A DNA stretch of 10,162 nt, from NCBI GenBank assembly GCA_947179195.1, contig CAMXAS010000031.1, positions 1 to 10,162 of the forward strand, written 5' to 3'. The notes beneath the pieces were generated by a model. The model was given only the letters and a program-made list of their open reading frames with translations, ran no database searches and was not told where the DNA came from. The position numbers and the translations under genes were made by a program. Source of the DNA: an uncultured Bacteroidales bacterium (GTDB taxonomy: Bacteria > Bacteroidota > Bacteroidia > Bacteroidales > P3). Shown here piece after piece: positions 1-6,561 of the stretch. How positions within the stretch are numbered: position 1 is the stretch's first letter; the number at the start of each line of letters is the position of its first letter.

Positions 1-100
1 GGCCTGTGCGCTGAGCGGCTATTCGATGCACGTCAATCCGTTCGACCAACCGGGCGTGGAAGCCTACAAGAAGCAGATGTTCAAATTGCTGGGAAAATAA
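1..100 (+). CDS. pgi: Glucose-6-phosphate isomerase, C-terminal fragment
   Basis: Only the last 32 codons are inside the window, reading from base 2 to a TAA at 98-100. The visible peptide contains NPFDQPGVEAYKKQMFKLLGK. This is the characteristic C-terminal end of bacterial glucose-6-phosphate isomerase, where the NPFDQPGVE stretch is strongly conserved and includes the last part of the active-site region. The enzyme is cytosolic and interconverts glucose 6-phosphate and fructose 6-phosphate in glycolysis and gluconeogenesis. The stop codon lies 11 bases from the stop of the convergent minus-strand gene. No terminator fits in that gap, but a good one lies further downstream at 147-185, inside the neighbour's coding region. 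The identity rests on a short but very recognisable tail. Confidence 0.9.
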   Translation, partial: ACALSGYSMHVNPFDQPGVEAYKKQMFKLLGK

Positions 101-111
101 GCGAGGGCGGC

Positions 112-804
112 CTAAATGCGGATTAAACCGCCGCCGTCTATGAGCGGGCCTTGGGACAGTTCGACGGTCTCAAGGCCTTTTTTTTCGGCTAAGGCGCGCA
201 GGGCTTGCGCCGTTTCTGCGCCGAGGTGTTTGAGCGCGCCGGTCCAAAAGAGATGCCGCCCGTCCGTGCCGGCGCAGCCGCCGATAAAGCCGTAGGGAAA
301 TCCGGGCAGCAGGACGGGCGCGGGGTCAACCCACAGGCCGTTGTGGCCGGCGGCGCGCAGCGCCTTTTCGATGCCGCGGTCGGAGGTCACGAAGTCCGAC
401 CCAATCCAGAGTAAGTTACAGCGCACGTAGCCTTGTTTGACCGAAATCCATTGTCGGCTCGCCTTGCGGGCCGCTTCCGCCAAATACGGGTCTGTCTGCG
501 CGCCGCCCACGCAAGCCGCTTCGGAAAAGCCGAGGTTGTAGCGCGCGGAGGCGGGGTAGGCGTCGGCCACCGGGGTGTGCCCCGGCACGACGGGGCGCGT
601 CGTGAACCGCCGCAGGCTGTCCGTCCACCGCGCCGGCAGGTTGGGGGCCACGACGATTTCGTGCGGCAACGGGCAGACGAAGAGGTCGGGATGGCCGGAC
701 ACGGCGTCATAGACAAGGCCTTCCGTCTCGAACGGCAGTACTTCATCGTATTCGGCCAGGGCGTAAAGCCGTTCGGCTCCCAATCGTTTGTCGGCTAAGA
801 ACAT
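112..804 (-). CDS. DUF6873-type protein (GME-like fold), function unknown
   Basis: This 230-residue protein resembles the family named DUF6873, predicted to share the fold of guanidino-group-modifying enzymes. Family-like landmarks are GHPDL (37-41), VVAPN (51-55), VKQGY with Cys129 just after (122-126), TSDRGIEKAL (140-149), LLPGFPYGFIGG (165-176), TGALKH (188-193) and the tail LSQGPLIDGGGLIRI (216-230). True guanidino-modifying enzymes such as arginine deiminase use a nucleophilic Cys near the C terminus. Here the tail has none; the cysteines are at 44, 98, 129 and 177, so that chemistry cannot be assumed. I chose the ATG at 802-804 because the homologous region begins there. A longer open frame starting at 939 runs through the upstream gene. 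The start overlaps the upstream radical SAM gene's stop by 10 bases, suggesting translational coupling. No signal peptide or membrane segment is visible, so it is probably cytosolic. Family assignment is from remembered sequence similarity; the function is not known to me. Confidence 0.8.
   Translation of the reverse strand: MFLADKRLGAERLYALAEYDEVLPFETEGLVYDAVSGHPDLFVCPLPHEIVVAPNLPARWTDSLRRFTTRPVVPGHTPVADAYPASARYNLGFSEAACVGGAQTDPYLAEAARKASRQWISVKQGYVRCNLLWIGSDFVTSDRGIEKALRAAGHNGLWVDPAPVLLPGFPYGFIGGCAGTDGRHLFWTGALKHLGAETAQALRALAEKKGLETVELSQGPLIDGGGLIRI
147..185 (+). terminator. Intrinsic terminator for pgi, embedded in the opposing gene
   Basis: On the plus strand an 11-base arm (GGCCTTGGGAC, 147-157) can pair with GTCTCAAGGCC (167-177), with a single G-U wobble and a 9-base loop. 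It is followed at once by eight T residues (178-185). This is the standard shape of a Rho-independent terminator. It sits 46 bases after the pgi stop codon and would end the pgi transcript. It also lies entirely within the 3' coding end of the convergent DUF6873-type gene, where it encodes the segment around KKGLETVELSQGP. Function is inferred from structure only. Confidence 0.7.
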
Positions 805-1817
805 AAGGCGCTGCGGTATTGGCGACCGGCCAAGGTCGGGTCGGCGTAAATCGACACTTTGCGGAAACGGGTCTCCAAATAACGTTTGTTCTCGCCGTGA
901 TGTCCGTTGGCCACATTGACCTGATTGGGCGCTACCCATAGTTTGAGGCGCGGGCGGGCGGCCGGCTGTTGTCCGAAGTCCGCCCTACGCCAGATATGGC
1001 CCCAAATCGCGCTTTCGGCCAAGGCGCGGAAGGCCGGGTGGAACGGCCCCGCCACGAGGCCCGCGCCGGCGACTAGGTCTTCCGACGGGTGCAGCCCCAC
1101 GCGCAGAATCCGCACGCCGGCCGCCTCGAACAGCGGGATGAGTTCGGCGCACCAATCCACGGCTTCTTCCAGCGTCAGCGGCCTGTAGGCGCCGGCGCGG
1201 TATTGCTCCGCCAGCAGCGTCTTTTCCATGACGAGCGTCGGGTAGATGCGGGTCTCCGTCGCGCCCAGTTCGATGAAGCGGCGGGCGGTTTCCAGGCTGC
1301 GGGAAAGGCTGTCGCCCGGTAGCCCGATCATCATTTGCAGGCCGAGCCGCAGGCCGGCGTCCAAAATCCGCGCCGAGGCCGTCTCCACGTCCGCGCGGCG
1401 GTGGCCGCGCCGTACCGCTTCCAAAATATCGTCGTGCAGGCTCTGCGCCCCGAGTTCAATCGTCTGAACGCCGTAACTTTTATAGACCGGCAGCATGGCC
1501 GCGTCGATGCCGTCGGGGCGGGTCGAGAAACGGATGGCGGTGATGCGGGCGTCGGTTTGTAGATAGCGGGCGGCCCGTTGCAGATACAGTTCCTGCAGTT
1601 CGACGGGCAGGGCCGTGAACGTGCCGCCGAAAAAGGCGATTTCGGCCTGCCGGTCCGCGCCGAGCGTGGATAGATGCCGCTCCACGATACGGTCGATGTG
1701 TTCGGGGGGCGGGGCTTGCGTGATGCCCGTAATGGCCGCCTGGTTGCAGTAACTGCAGGCGAATCGACAACCCAATTGCGGAATGAAGACGGGGATGCGG
1801 CAGAATGAACGGCTCAT
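795..1817 (-). CDS. Radical SAM protein, Elp3-like, without acetyltransferase domain
   Basis: This 340-residue protein opens with IPVFIPQLGCRFACSYCNQ, giving the radical SAM cluster motif CX3CX2C at Cys17, Cys21 and Cys24. These residues would hold the [4Fe-4S] cluster that cleaves S-adenosylmethionine. FFGGTF (62-67) fits the SAM-binding GGE-like motif, and STRPDGID, IELGAQSLHDDIL, RRGHRRADV and MIGLPGDS are typical of the Elp3/YhcC branch. Full-length Elp3, which modifies wobble uridine in tRNA, has about 550 residues and a C-terminal acetyltransferase domain. That domain is absent here, as in the short radical SAM proteins of Firmicutes. The last 60 residues contain VNVANGHHGENKRYLETRF, which might be a small KH-like RNA-binding element; that is a guess. 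The ATG is 16 bases after the preceding stop codon, and the 3' end overlaps the next gene, so it sits in a minus-strand operon. The substrate is unknown. Confidence 0.85.
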   Translation of the reverse strand: MSRSFCRIPVFIPQLGCRFACSYCNQAAITGITQAPPPEHIDRIVERHLSTLGADRQAEIAFFGGTFTALPVELQELYLQRAARYLQTDARITAIRFSTRPDGIDAAMLPVYKSYGVQTIELGAQSLHDDILEAVRRGHRRADVETASARILDAGLRLGLQMMIGLPGDSLSRSLETARRFIELGATETRIYPTLVMEKTLLAEQYRAGAYRPLTLEEAVDWCAELIPLFEAAGVRILRVGLHPSEDLVAGAGLVAGPFHPAFRALAESAIWGHIWRRADFGQQPAARPRLKLWVAPNQVNVANGHHGENKRYLETRFRKVSIYADPTLAGRQYRSALCS

Positions 1818-1833
1818 AAAGGTGGGCCCGTGG

Positions 1834-3216
1834 CTATTTGACCACGGTAATCGTGCCGTTGACTTCGGTTGTGAAACGGTCGTATGTTTCTTTATAATAA
1901 TAGACGTAAACGCCCGGATGTACCCATTCGCCTTTGTATTTGCCGTCCCAGCCCACGTTCAGGTCGCGGGTCTCGAACAGGCGCATGCCGTTGCGGTTGA
2001 AAATCGCGAAATAATACGATTTGTTGGACTCTATGATGCCGATGGGTTTGTATTCGCGGCTCACACCGTCTATTTTGAAGCCGGTCGGAAAATGTACCTT
2101 CAGATTGTTGTCCACCTGCAGGTGTTTGTAAATCCGGTTCGTGCAACCGCCGCTGTGCAGGCCGATGTAGAGGTCGGCATAGATATCCATGCTTTGTTTG
2201 GGGCAGAACGAAAGGGTGTCTTCGTCCGCCTGGTTGAACCAAACCGTACTGTCGGCATTCGTGTAGGCAATCCATACCGAGACTTCCTCGCCGAGGTTCA
2301 ACGTGTCGCGCGAAGCCCCGATTTCGCCCTGCGGCCGTTCCACCGCCTTGATTTCCCATTTGCGGATGCCGCGGCAACCGAACCGGTCGGTGACCCGCAC
2401 TTGCAGGATGAGGTCGCTTTGGAGGTTGTTCACATGATAGACAGGGTCGGTCGAACCGTCACCCCACAGGATATCGCGGGCGCCGCCGAGTTCAACGACC
2501 GTATTGTTGCCGACGCAGACGGTCGAGTCGCCCGTAATCGTGATGTCGGGTTCGGTCAGCACCTCCACATGGGCGGTGTCGGTCGTGTAACAGCGGTTCT
2601 TATAACCGTATTCCTGAATCGGATATTGCGAGAAATAGACGCGGTAGTCGGTCGAGACGAGCGGTCGGTCGTTGATGAACTGCGTCGTGCCGGTCGTGCC
2701 CCAGTCCCAATAGTAGCCGGCAATGTCGCCCACGCTGCCGGCCACGCCCACCGTGGCTTCGTCGCCGAGGCAAATCGTGTCGTGCTGCATCGTATAGCCC
2801 GTCGGGGCGTCGGTCACATAGACCGTCATCGTGTCCGTACCCACCGGATGGCTGTTGTCATACAGCAAGAACCAAATGCGGATGTTGTTGGACGAAGGGG
2901 TGAAGACGATGCGGATTTGGCCGGTGTCGGCTTCGAACTTCTGCCCGTTGTAGAACCAGTCGCAGCGGAGTTGGGTAAAAGAATGGCCGTATCCGCTGGT
3001 ATCCACCCACAAGACCATCGAGTCGCCGTAGCAAATCACATTGGCATCGTAGTCTATCCGGATGGTTTTCGGCTGTTGCGCCGCGGCCGTCGCCTCCGGG
3101 GCCTCCGCCGTCAATACGGGCAGAAACTGTGTCTGGGCGTGGCCGATACCGCCGGTACAACCGGCGATAAGCAAACAGGCCGTCAGGCAAAACCGTATGA
3201 ATGGTTGCGGAAACAT
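1834..3216 (-). CDS. Secreted Ig-like-domain protein with type B type IX secretion sorting domain
   Basis: This 460-residue protein begins with a signal peptide and is probably exported to the cell surface. Residues 6-19 are hydrophobic. The sequence LIAGC (16-20) fits a lipobox, while GHA-QT (25-29) fits a signal peptidase I site, so the processing is ambiguous. Four Ig- or PKD-like modules follow at roughly 51-135, 140-219, 222-293 and 294-368. The first three are marked by recurring ICYGDS, ICLGDE and VCVGNN motifs, the fourth by a weaker NLGEE. Residues 375-460 form the C-terminal sorting domain of the gliding-motility (CHU_C, type B) kind, shown by FAIFNRNGMRLFET, VGWDGKYKG, HPGVYVYYYKE and a final GTITVVK. 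This domain directs passage through the type IX secretion system. The usual opening, FPNAFTPNGDGxND, is shortened here to FPTGFKIDGVSREY. The gene starts 17 bases after clpX. No enzymatic domain is seen; the specific role is unknown. Confidence 0.85.
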   Translation of the reverse strand: MFPQPFIRFCLTACLLIAGCTGGIGHAQTQFLPVLTAEAPEATAAAQQPKTIRIDYDANVICYGDSMVLWVDTSGYGHSFTQLRCDWFYNGQKFEADTGQIRIVFTPSSNNIRIWFLLYDNSHPVGTDTMTVYVTDAPTGYTMQHDTICLGDEATVGVAGSVGDIAGYYWDWGTTGTTQFINDRPLVSTDYRVYFSQYPIQEYGYKNRCYTTDTAHVEVLTEPDITITGDSTVCVGNNTVVELGGARDILWGDGSTDPVYHVNNLQSDLILQVRVTDRFGCRGIRKWEIKAVERPQGEIGASRDTLNLGEEVSVWIAYTNADSTVWFNQADEDTLSFCPKQSMDIYADLYIGLHSGGCTNRIYKHLQVDNNLKVHFPTGFKIDGVSREYKPIGIIESNKSYYFAIFNRNGMRLFETRDLNVGWDGKYKGEWVHPGVYVYYYKETYDRFTTEVNGTITVVK

Positions 3217-3233
3217 CGGGTTCTACAATGGGT

Positions 3234-4499
3234 TTATAAGTTCTGCATCAAATGGGGTTGCAGGCGTTCTTCCACCATCGCCTTCGTCACGGTAAACGTG
3301 GCGGGTGGCGCCGGTTGGGAGGGCAGTTCGTACATCAGGTCTTCCATCACCTTCTCCATCAACGCCCTCAGGCCGCGTGCGCCGAGTTTGTATGCCACCG
3401 TCGTTTGAGCCAGGAAATCCAAGGCTTCCGGCTCGAAGGCGAGCGTTACGCCGTCCATGGCCAGCAACTGCGTGTATTGTTTGGTCAAGGCGTTCTTGGG
3501 TTCGGTCAGGATACGCCTTAAATCGGCTTCTTTCAGCGGGTTGAGATGCGAGAGCACCGGAAAACGCCCCACGACTTCGGGAATCAGCCCGAAGCGTTTC
3601 AAATCCTGCGGCGCCACGTAGTCGAGCAGGTTGTTGCGGTCCACCTGTTGGAGGTCGCGGTTCTTATAGCCGATGGCCGCCGTGCGGAGGCGGGAGGCGA
3701 TATGCTGTTCGATGCCGTCGAACGCGCCGCCGGCGATGAACAGGATATGGCGCGTATCCACGGCGATGAATTCCTGGTCGGGGTGCTTGCGGCCGCCTTT
3801 GGGCGGTACGTTGACCGTCGTGCCTTCCAACAGTTTGAGCAGGGCCTGTTGCACGCCCTCGCCGGAAACGTCGCGCGTAATGGACGGGTTGGCCGACTTG
3901 CGCGCGATTTTGTCGATTTCGTCAATGAAGATGATGCCCCGCTGCGCCGCCGCCACATTGTAGTCGGCCGCCTGCAGGAGGCGCGTCAGGATGCTTTCCA
4001 CGTCTTCGCCCACGTAGCCGGCTTCGGTCAGGACCGTGGCGTCGGCGATGCAGAACGGCACGTCCAGCAGACGGGCGATCGTGCGGGCCAATAGCGTCTT
4101 ACCCGTGCCGGTTTCGCCGAGCAGGATGATGTTCGACTTGTCGATTTCCACATCATCGGCGGCCTTGTCCATCAGGTAGTTGAGCCGTTTGTAGTGGTTA
4201 TAGACCGCCACCGAGAGCGTTTTCTTGGCCTCGTCCTGTCCGATGACGTACAGGTCGAGGAAGGCCTTGATTTCCGCCGGGGTCTTGAGCGCCAGCTTCT
4301 CGAGGGGCGCGTGGTTCCGCTTGCTTTTGCCGCTGACGGCCTCTTCCTGTTGCTTGAACAGCAGATGCACCTCTTGGGCGCAGTGTGTACAGAGCCGTGC
4401 GCCGTCGTGGCCGAGGGCGAAGGTCTCCGTTTCCGAAAGCGGGCGGTTGCAGAACGAACAACGTTCTTTGCCCTTGTTTTTGTGGTTCGTATCGGACAT
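3234..4499 (-). CDS. clpX: ATP-dependent Clp protease ATP-binding subunit ClpX
   Basis: ClpX is the hexameric AAA+ unfoldase that recognises substrates, unfolds them and feeds them into the ClpP protease. At 421 residues it has normal family length. The N-terminal zinc-binding domain uses Cys14, Cys17, Cys37 and Cys40. Walker A is GETGTGKT (128-135); E. coli has Pro at the second position, where Glu occurs here. The pore loop GYVG is at 161-164, Walker B IIFIDEID at 189-196 and the RKH substrate loop at 237-239. The arginine finger is Arg312 (GLIPEVVGR) and sensor 2 is GARGLR (373-378). The ClpP-contacting tripeptide is IGY (276-278), not IGF as in E. coli; aromatic variation there is compatible with ClpP binding. 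No clpP or tig is adjacent, unlike the common tig-clpP-clpX order. It is the first gene of the minus-strand run, with a likely promoter just upstream at 4520-4527. Confidence 0.97.
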   Translation of the reverse strand: MSDTNHKNKGKERCSFCNRPLSETETFALGHDGARLCTHCAQEVHLLFKQQEEAVSGKSKRNHAPLEKLALKTPAEIKAFLDLYVIGQDEAKKTLSVAVYNHYKRLNYLMDKAADDVEIDKSNIILLGETGTGKTLLARTIARLLDVPFCIADATVLTEAGYVGEDVESILTRLLQAADYNVAAAQRGIIFIDEIDKIARKSANPSITRDVSGEGVQQALLKLLEGTTVNVPPKGGRKHPDQEFIAVDTRHILFIAGGAFDGIEQHIASRLRTAAIGYKNRDLQQVDRNNLLDYVAPQDLKRFGLIPEVVGRFPVLSHLNPLKEADLRRILTEPKNALTKQYTQLLAMDGVTLAFEPEALDFLAQTTVAYKLGARGLRALMEKVMEDLMYELPSQPAPPATFTVTKAMVEERLQPHLMQNL

Positions 4500-4519
4500 G
4501 GTTCGTATAAAGAAGCATG

Positions 4520-4527
4520 CAAAGGTA
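4520..4527 (-). promoter_or_regulatory. Likely -7 promoter element for clpX operon
   Basis: Read on the minus strand this is TACCTTTG, matching the TAnnTTTG -7 element of Bacteroidota housekeeping promoters. It is followed by GC and lies about 20 bases before the clpX start codon, implying a very short leader. A good -33 TTTG is not visible at the expected distance. The surroundings are strikingly A+T-rich compared with the rest of the window. It faces away from the etfB element at 4549-4556. Confidence 0.5.
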
Positions 4528-4548
4528 GTAAATTATTATTATAAATGT

Positions 4549-4556
4549 TATATTTG
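4549..4556 (+). promoter_or_regulatory. Likely -7 promoter element for etfB-etfA-acd operon
   Basis: TATATTTG matches the Bacteroidota TAnnTTTG -7 element and is followed by GC. It lies 43 bases before the etfB ATG. A start site a few bases downstream would leave a roughly 35-base A-rich leader with no Shine-Dalgarno sequence, which is usual in this phylum. No clear -33 TTTG is present: the position where it should lie overlaps the clpX -7 element on the other strand. Confidence 0.5.
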
Positions 4557-4599
4557 CAACTTGGTAAAAAACGATTGACAAACCCAAAACAAAAACAAT

Positions 4600-5472
4600 A
4601 TGAGTTTCAGAATTGTGGTCTTGGCCAAACAGGTGCCCGACACCCGCAATGTGGGGAAGGACGCGATGAAGGCGGACGGCACGATTAACCGCGCGGCGCT
4701 TCCGGCTATTTTCAATCCGGAGGACTTGAACGCGTTGGAGATGGCTATCCAAATGAAAGAGAAGATAAAAGACGCCGAGGTGTTGGTGCTGACGATGGGC
4801 CCGTCCCGTGCGTCGGAAATCATCCGCGAGGCCATGTACCGCGGCGCGGACGGCGGTTATCTGGTCAGCGACATGAAGTTCGCGGGGGCGGATACGCTGG
4901 CCACGTCCTACACGTTGAGCATGGCGTTGAAGAAACTGCAACCGTTCCAAGTCTTGATTTCGGGCCGTCAGGCCATCGACGGCGATACGGCGCAGGTGGG
5001 CCCGCAGACGGCCGAAAAGCTGAATATGCCGCAGATTACGTATGCCGAAGAACTGATTGACATTACGGAAAAGGACGTGACGGTTAAACGGCGTCTGGAA
5101 CGCGGCGTGGAAACGGTCAAGTCGCCCTTGCCCTGTCTCGTGACGGTACACGGTTCGGCGCAGGAATGCCGTCCGCGTCATGCCGTCCGCGTCATGAAGT
5201 ACAAGAACGCGGCCACGCCGAGCGAGGCGCAGCAGCGCGGCTCCGACTATACGGAAGTCCTGAACAGTCATCCTTATCTGCAAATCGGCGAATGGACGGC
5301 GGCGGATTTGGATGCGGAACCGGAACGTTTGGGCCTGTCCGGCTCGCCGACCAAGGTGAAGAAAGTTGACAACGTGGTGCTGGCGCATAAGGAAGCCACG
5401 GTCATGACGGCTTCCGACGAGGCGATTGACACGTTGATTCAGGAATTGATGGCGACCCACGTTATCGGATAG
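4600..5472 (+). CDS. etfB: Electron transfer flavoprotein subunit beta
   Basis: This 290-residue protein is the beta (FixA-type) subunit of electron transfer flavoprotein. It pairs with the alpha subunit encoded directly downstream to carry electrons between acyl-CoA dehydrogenase and another redox partner in the cytosol. Landmarks are AKQVPDT (9-15), a nucleotide-binding segment around LTMGP (64-68) and SGRQAIDGDTAQVGP (121-135). Near residues 170-190 the stretch LERGVETVKSPLPCLVTV resembles the beta-subunit signature. The DGDTAQVGP form is, from memory, the one found in electron-bifurcating Etf proteins; classical mitochondrial-type beta subunits have a different sequence here. Bifurcation is therefore possible but not shown. 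The ATG follows an A-rich leader with no Shine-Dalgarno sequence. It is the first gene of a three-gene operon, with 28 bases before etfA. Confidence 0.95.
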   Translation: MSFRIVVLAKQVPDTRNVGKDAMKADGTINRAALPAIFNPEDLNALEMAIQMKEKIKDAEVLVLTMGPSRASEIIREAMYRGADGGYLVSDMKFAGADTLATSYTLSMALKKLQPFQVLISGRQAIDGDTAQVGPQTAEKLNMPQITYAEELIDITEKDVTVKRRLERGVETVKSPLPCLVTVHGSAQECRPRHAVRVMKYKNAATPSEAQQRGSDYTEVLNSHPYLQIGEWTAADLDAEPERLGLSGSPTKVKKVDNVVLAHKEATVMTASDEAIDTLIQELMATHVIG

Positions 5473-5500
5473 GGTCTCGAACATAGAAAAATTGAAGATT

Positions 5501-6523
5501 ATGAGTAACGTTTTTGTTTACTGCGAAATAGCGGAAGAAAAGACGGTGGCGGAAGTCAGTTTGGAACTGCTTTCGAAAGGGCGCAAGCTGGCCGACCGTC
5601 TGAATTTGCAATTGGAAGCCGTGGTCTTGGGGCATGGCGTGCAGAACTTGGAAGCCAAGCTGTATCCCTACGGCGTGGATGTGATTCACTATGCCGACGA
5701 CGCGCGTCTGTTCCCCTATACGACCCTGCCGCATATGGCCATCATCGTGGGGCTGTTCAACGATTTGAAGCCGGATATCGCGCTGTTCGGCGCCACCTCC
5801 GTAGGCCGTGACCTGGCGCCGCGTGTTTCCTCGGCCCTGCGTTGCGGCTTGACGGCCGACTGCACGAGCCTCGAAATCGGCGACCACACCGACGCCAAGA
5901 GCGGCAAGGAATACAAAGACCTGCTGTATCAAATCCGTCCGGCTTTCGGCGGCAACATCATCGCCACGATCGTGAACCCCGAAACCCGTCCGCAGATGGC
6001 GACGGTGCGCGAGGGCGTCATGAAACAGGAAATCTACAAGGCCGACTACAAGGGCGTGTTGAAACCGATAGACGTGGCGCGCTATACGAAGCCCGCCGAT
6101 TTCGTCTGCCAGATTATCGACCGTCAGATTGAGGCGCAGAAAGTCAATATCAAGGGCGCGCAAATCATCGTGGCCGGCGGCTACGGCGTGGGTTCGAAAG
6201 AGAATTTCCGTCTGCTGTTCGAATTGGCCGAGACCATCGGCGGCGAAGTGGGGGCCACGCGTGCGGCCGTGGACGGCGGTTTCATCGAACACGAACGTCA
6301 GATCGGTCAGACCGGCGTTACGGTACGTCCCAAACTCTATATCGCGTGCGGTATCTCCGGCGCGGTACAGCATAGGGCCGGTATGGACCAGTCGGCCAAA
6401 ATCATCAGCATCAATACGGACCCGAACGCGCCCATCAACGCGATTGCCGACTACGTTATCGTAGGGAGCGTACAGGACGTGTTGCCGAAAATGATTCAAT
6501 ATTATAAAGCCCGTTCGAAATAG
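5501..6523 (+). CDS. etfA: Electron transfer flavoprotein subunit alpha
   Basis: This 340-residue protein is the alpha (FixB-type) subunit, which binds the electron-shuttling FAD in its C-terminal half. The N-terminal Rossmann-like domain spans about the first 200 residues. The FAD domain shows AGGYGVGSKENF, ATRAAVDGG, the RQIGQTGVTVRPKLYIACG stretch and GISGAVQHRAGM (284-295), the classic alpha-subunit signature with His291. INTDPNAPINAIADYVIVG, also characteristic, follows. I chose ATG 5501-5503, giving MSNVFVYCE, which is the natural start of the Rossmann domain; an in-frame TTG nine bases earlier is less likely. It sits 28 bases after etfB and 38 bases before the acyl-CoA dehydrogenase, and the three almost certainly share one transcript. 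Confidence 0.96.
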   Translation: MSNVFVYCEIAEEKTVAEVSLELLSKGRKLADRLNLQLEAVVLGHGVQNLEAKLYPYGVDVIHYADDARLFPYTTLPHMAIIVGLFNDLKPDIALFGATSVGRDLAPRVSSALRCGLTADCTSLEIGDHTDAKSGKEYKDLLYQIRPAFGGNIIATIVNPETRPQMATVREGVMKQEIYKADYKGVLKPIDVARYTKPADFVCQIIDRQIEAQKVNIKGAQIIVAGGYGVGSKENFRLLFELAETIGGEVGATRAAVDGGFIEHERQIGQTGVTVRPKLYIACGISGAVQHRAGMDQSAKIISINTDPNAPINAIADYVIVGSVQDVLPKMIQYYKARSK

Positions 6524-6561
6524 TCGGCGGCGGTTGGTACAAACACTTAAAAAGTAAGACC

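Noticed and set aside
805..939. Upstream extension of the DUF6873-type gene, adding 45 residues.
   Set aside because: The extra residues lie inside the radical SAM gene in another frame and look unlike the family, while the start at 804 matches the beginning of homologous sequence.
1783..3408. Open frame of 541 codons on the plus strand opposite the secreted-protein gene and the 3' end of clpX.
   Set aside because: It is antisense to two well-supported genes, shows no recognisable domain, and is explained by GC-rich codon bias that removes stops from the opposite strand.
4575..4580. TTGACA, like an E. coli -35 box, upstream of etfB.
   Set aside because: It is only 20 bases before the etfB ATG, has no matching -10 and is not the promoter type used by this phylum.
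4198..5484. Open frame of 428 codons on the minus strand across etfB, the intergenic region and the 5' part of clpX.
   Set aside because: It runs through two real genes and the promoter region; its clpX part is the clpX sequence read in a wrong frame.
5492..5500. TTG start nine bases before the etfA ATG.
   Set aside because: The ATG at 5501 starts the conserved MSNVFVYCE segment directly; a TTG start would only add three residues.
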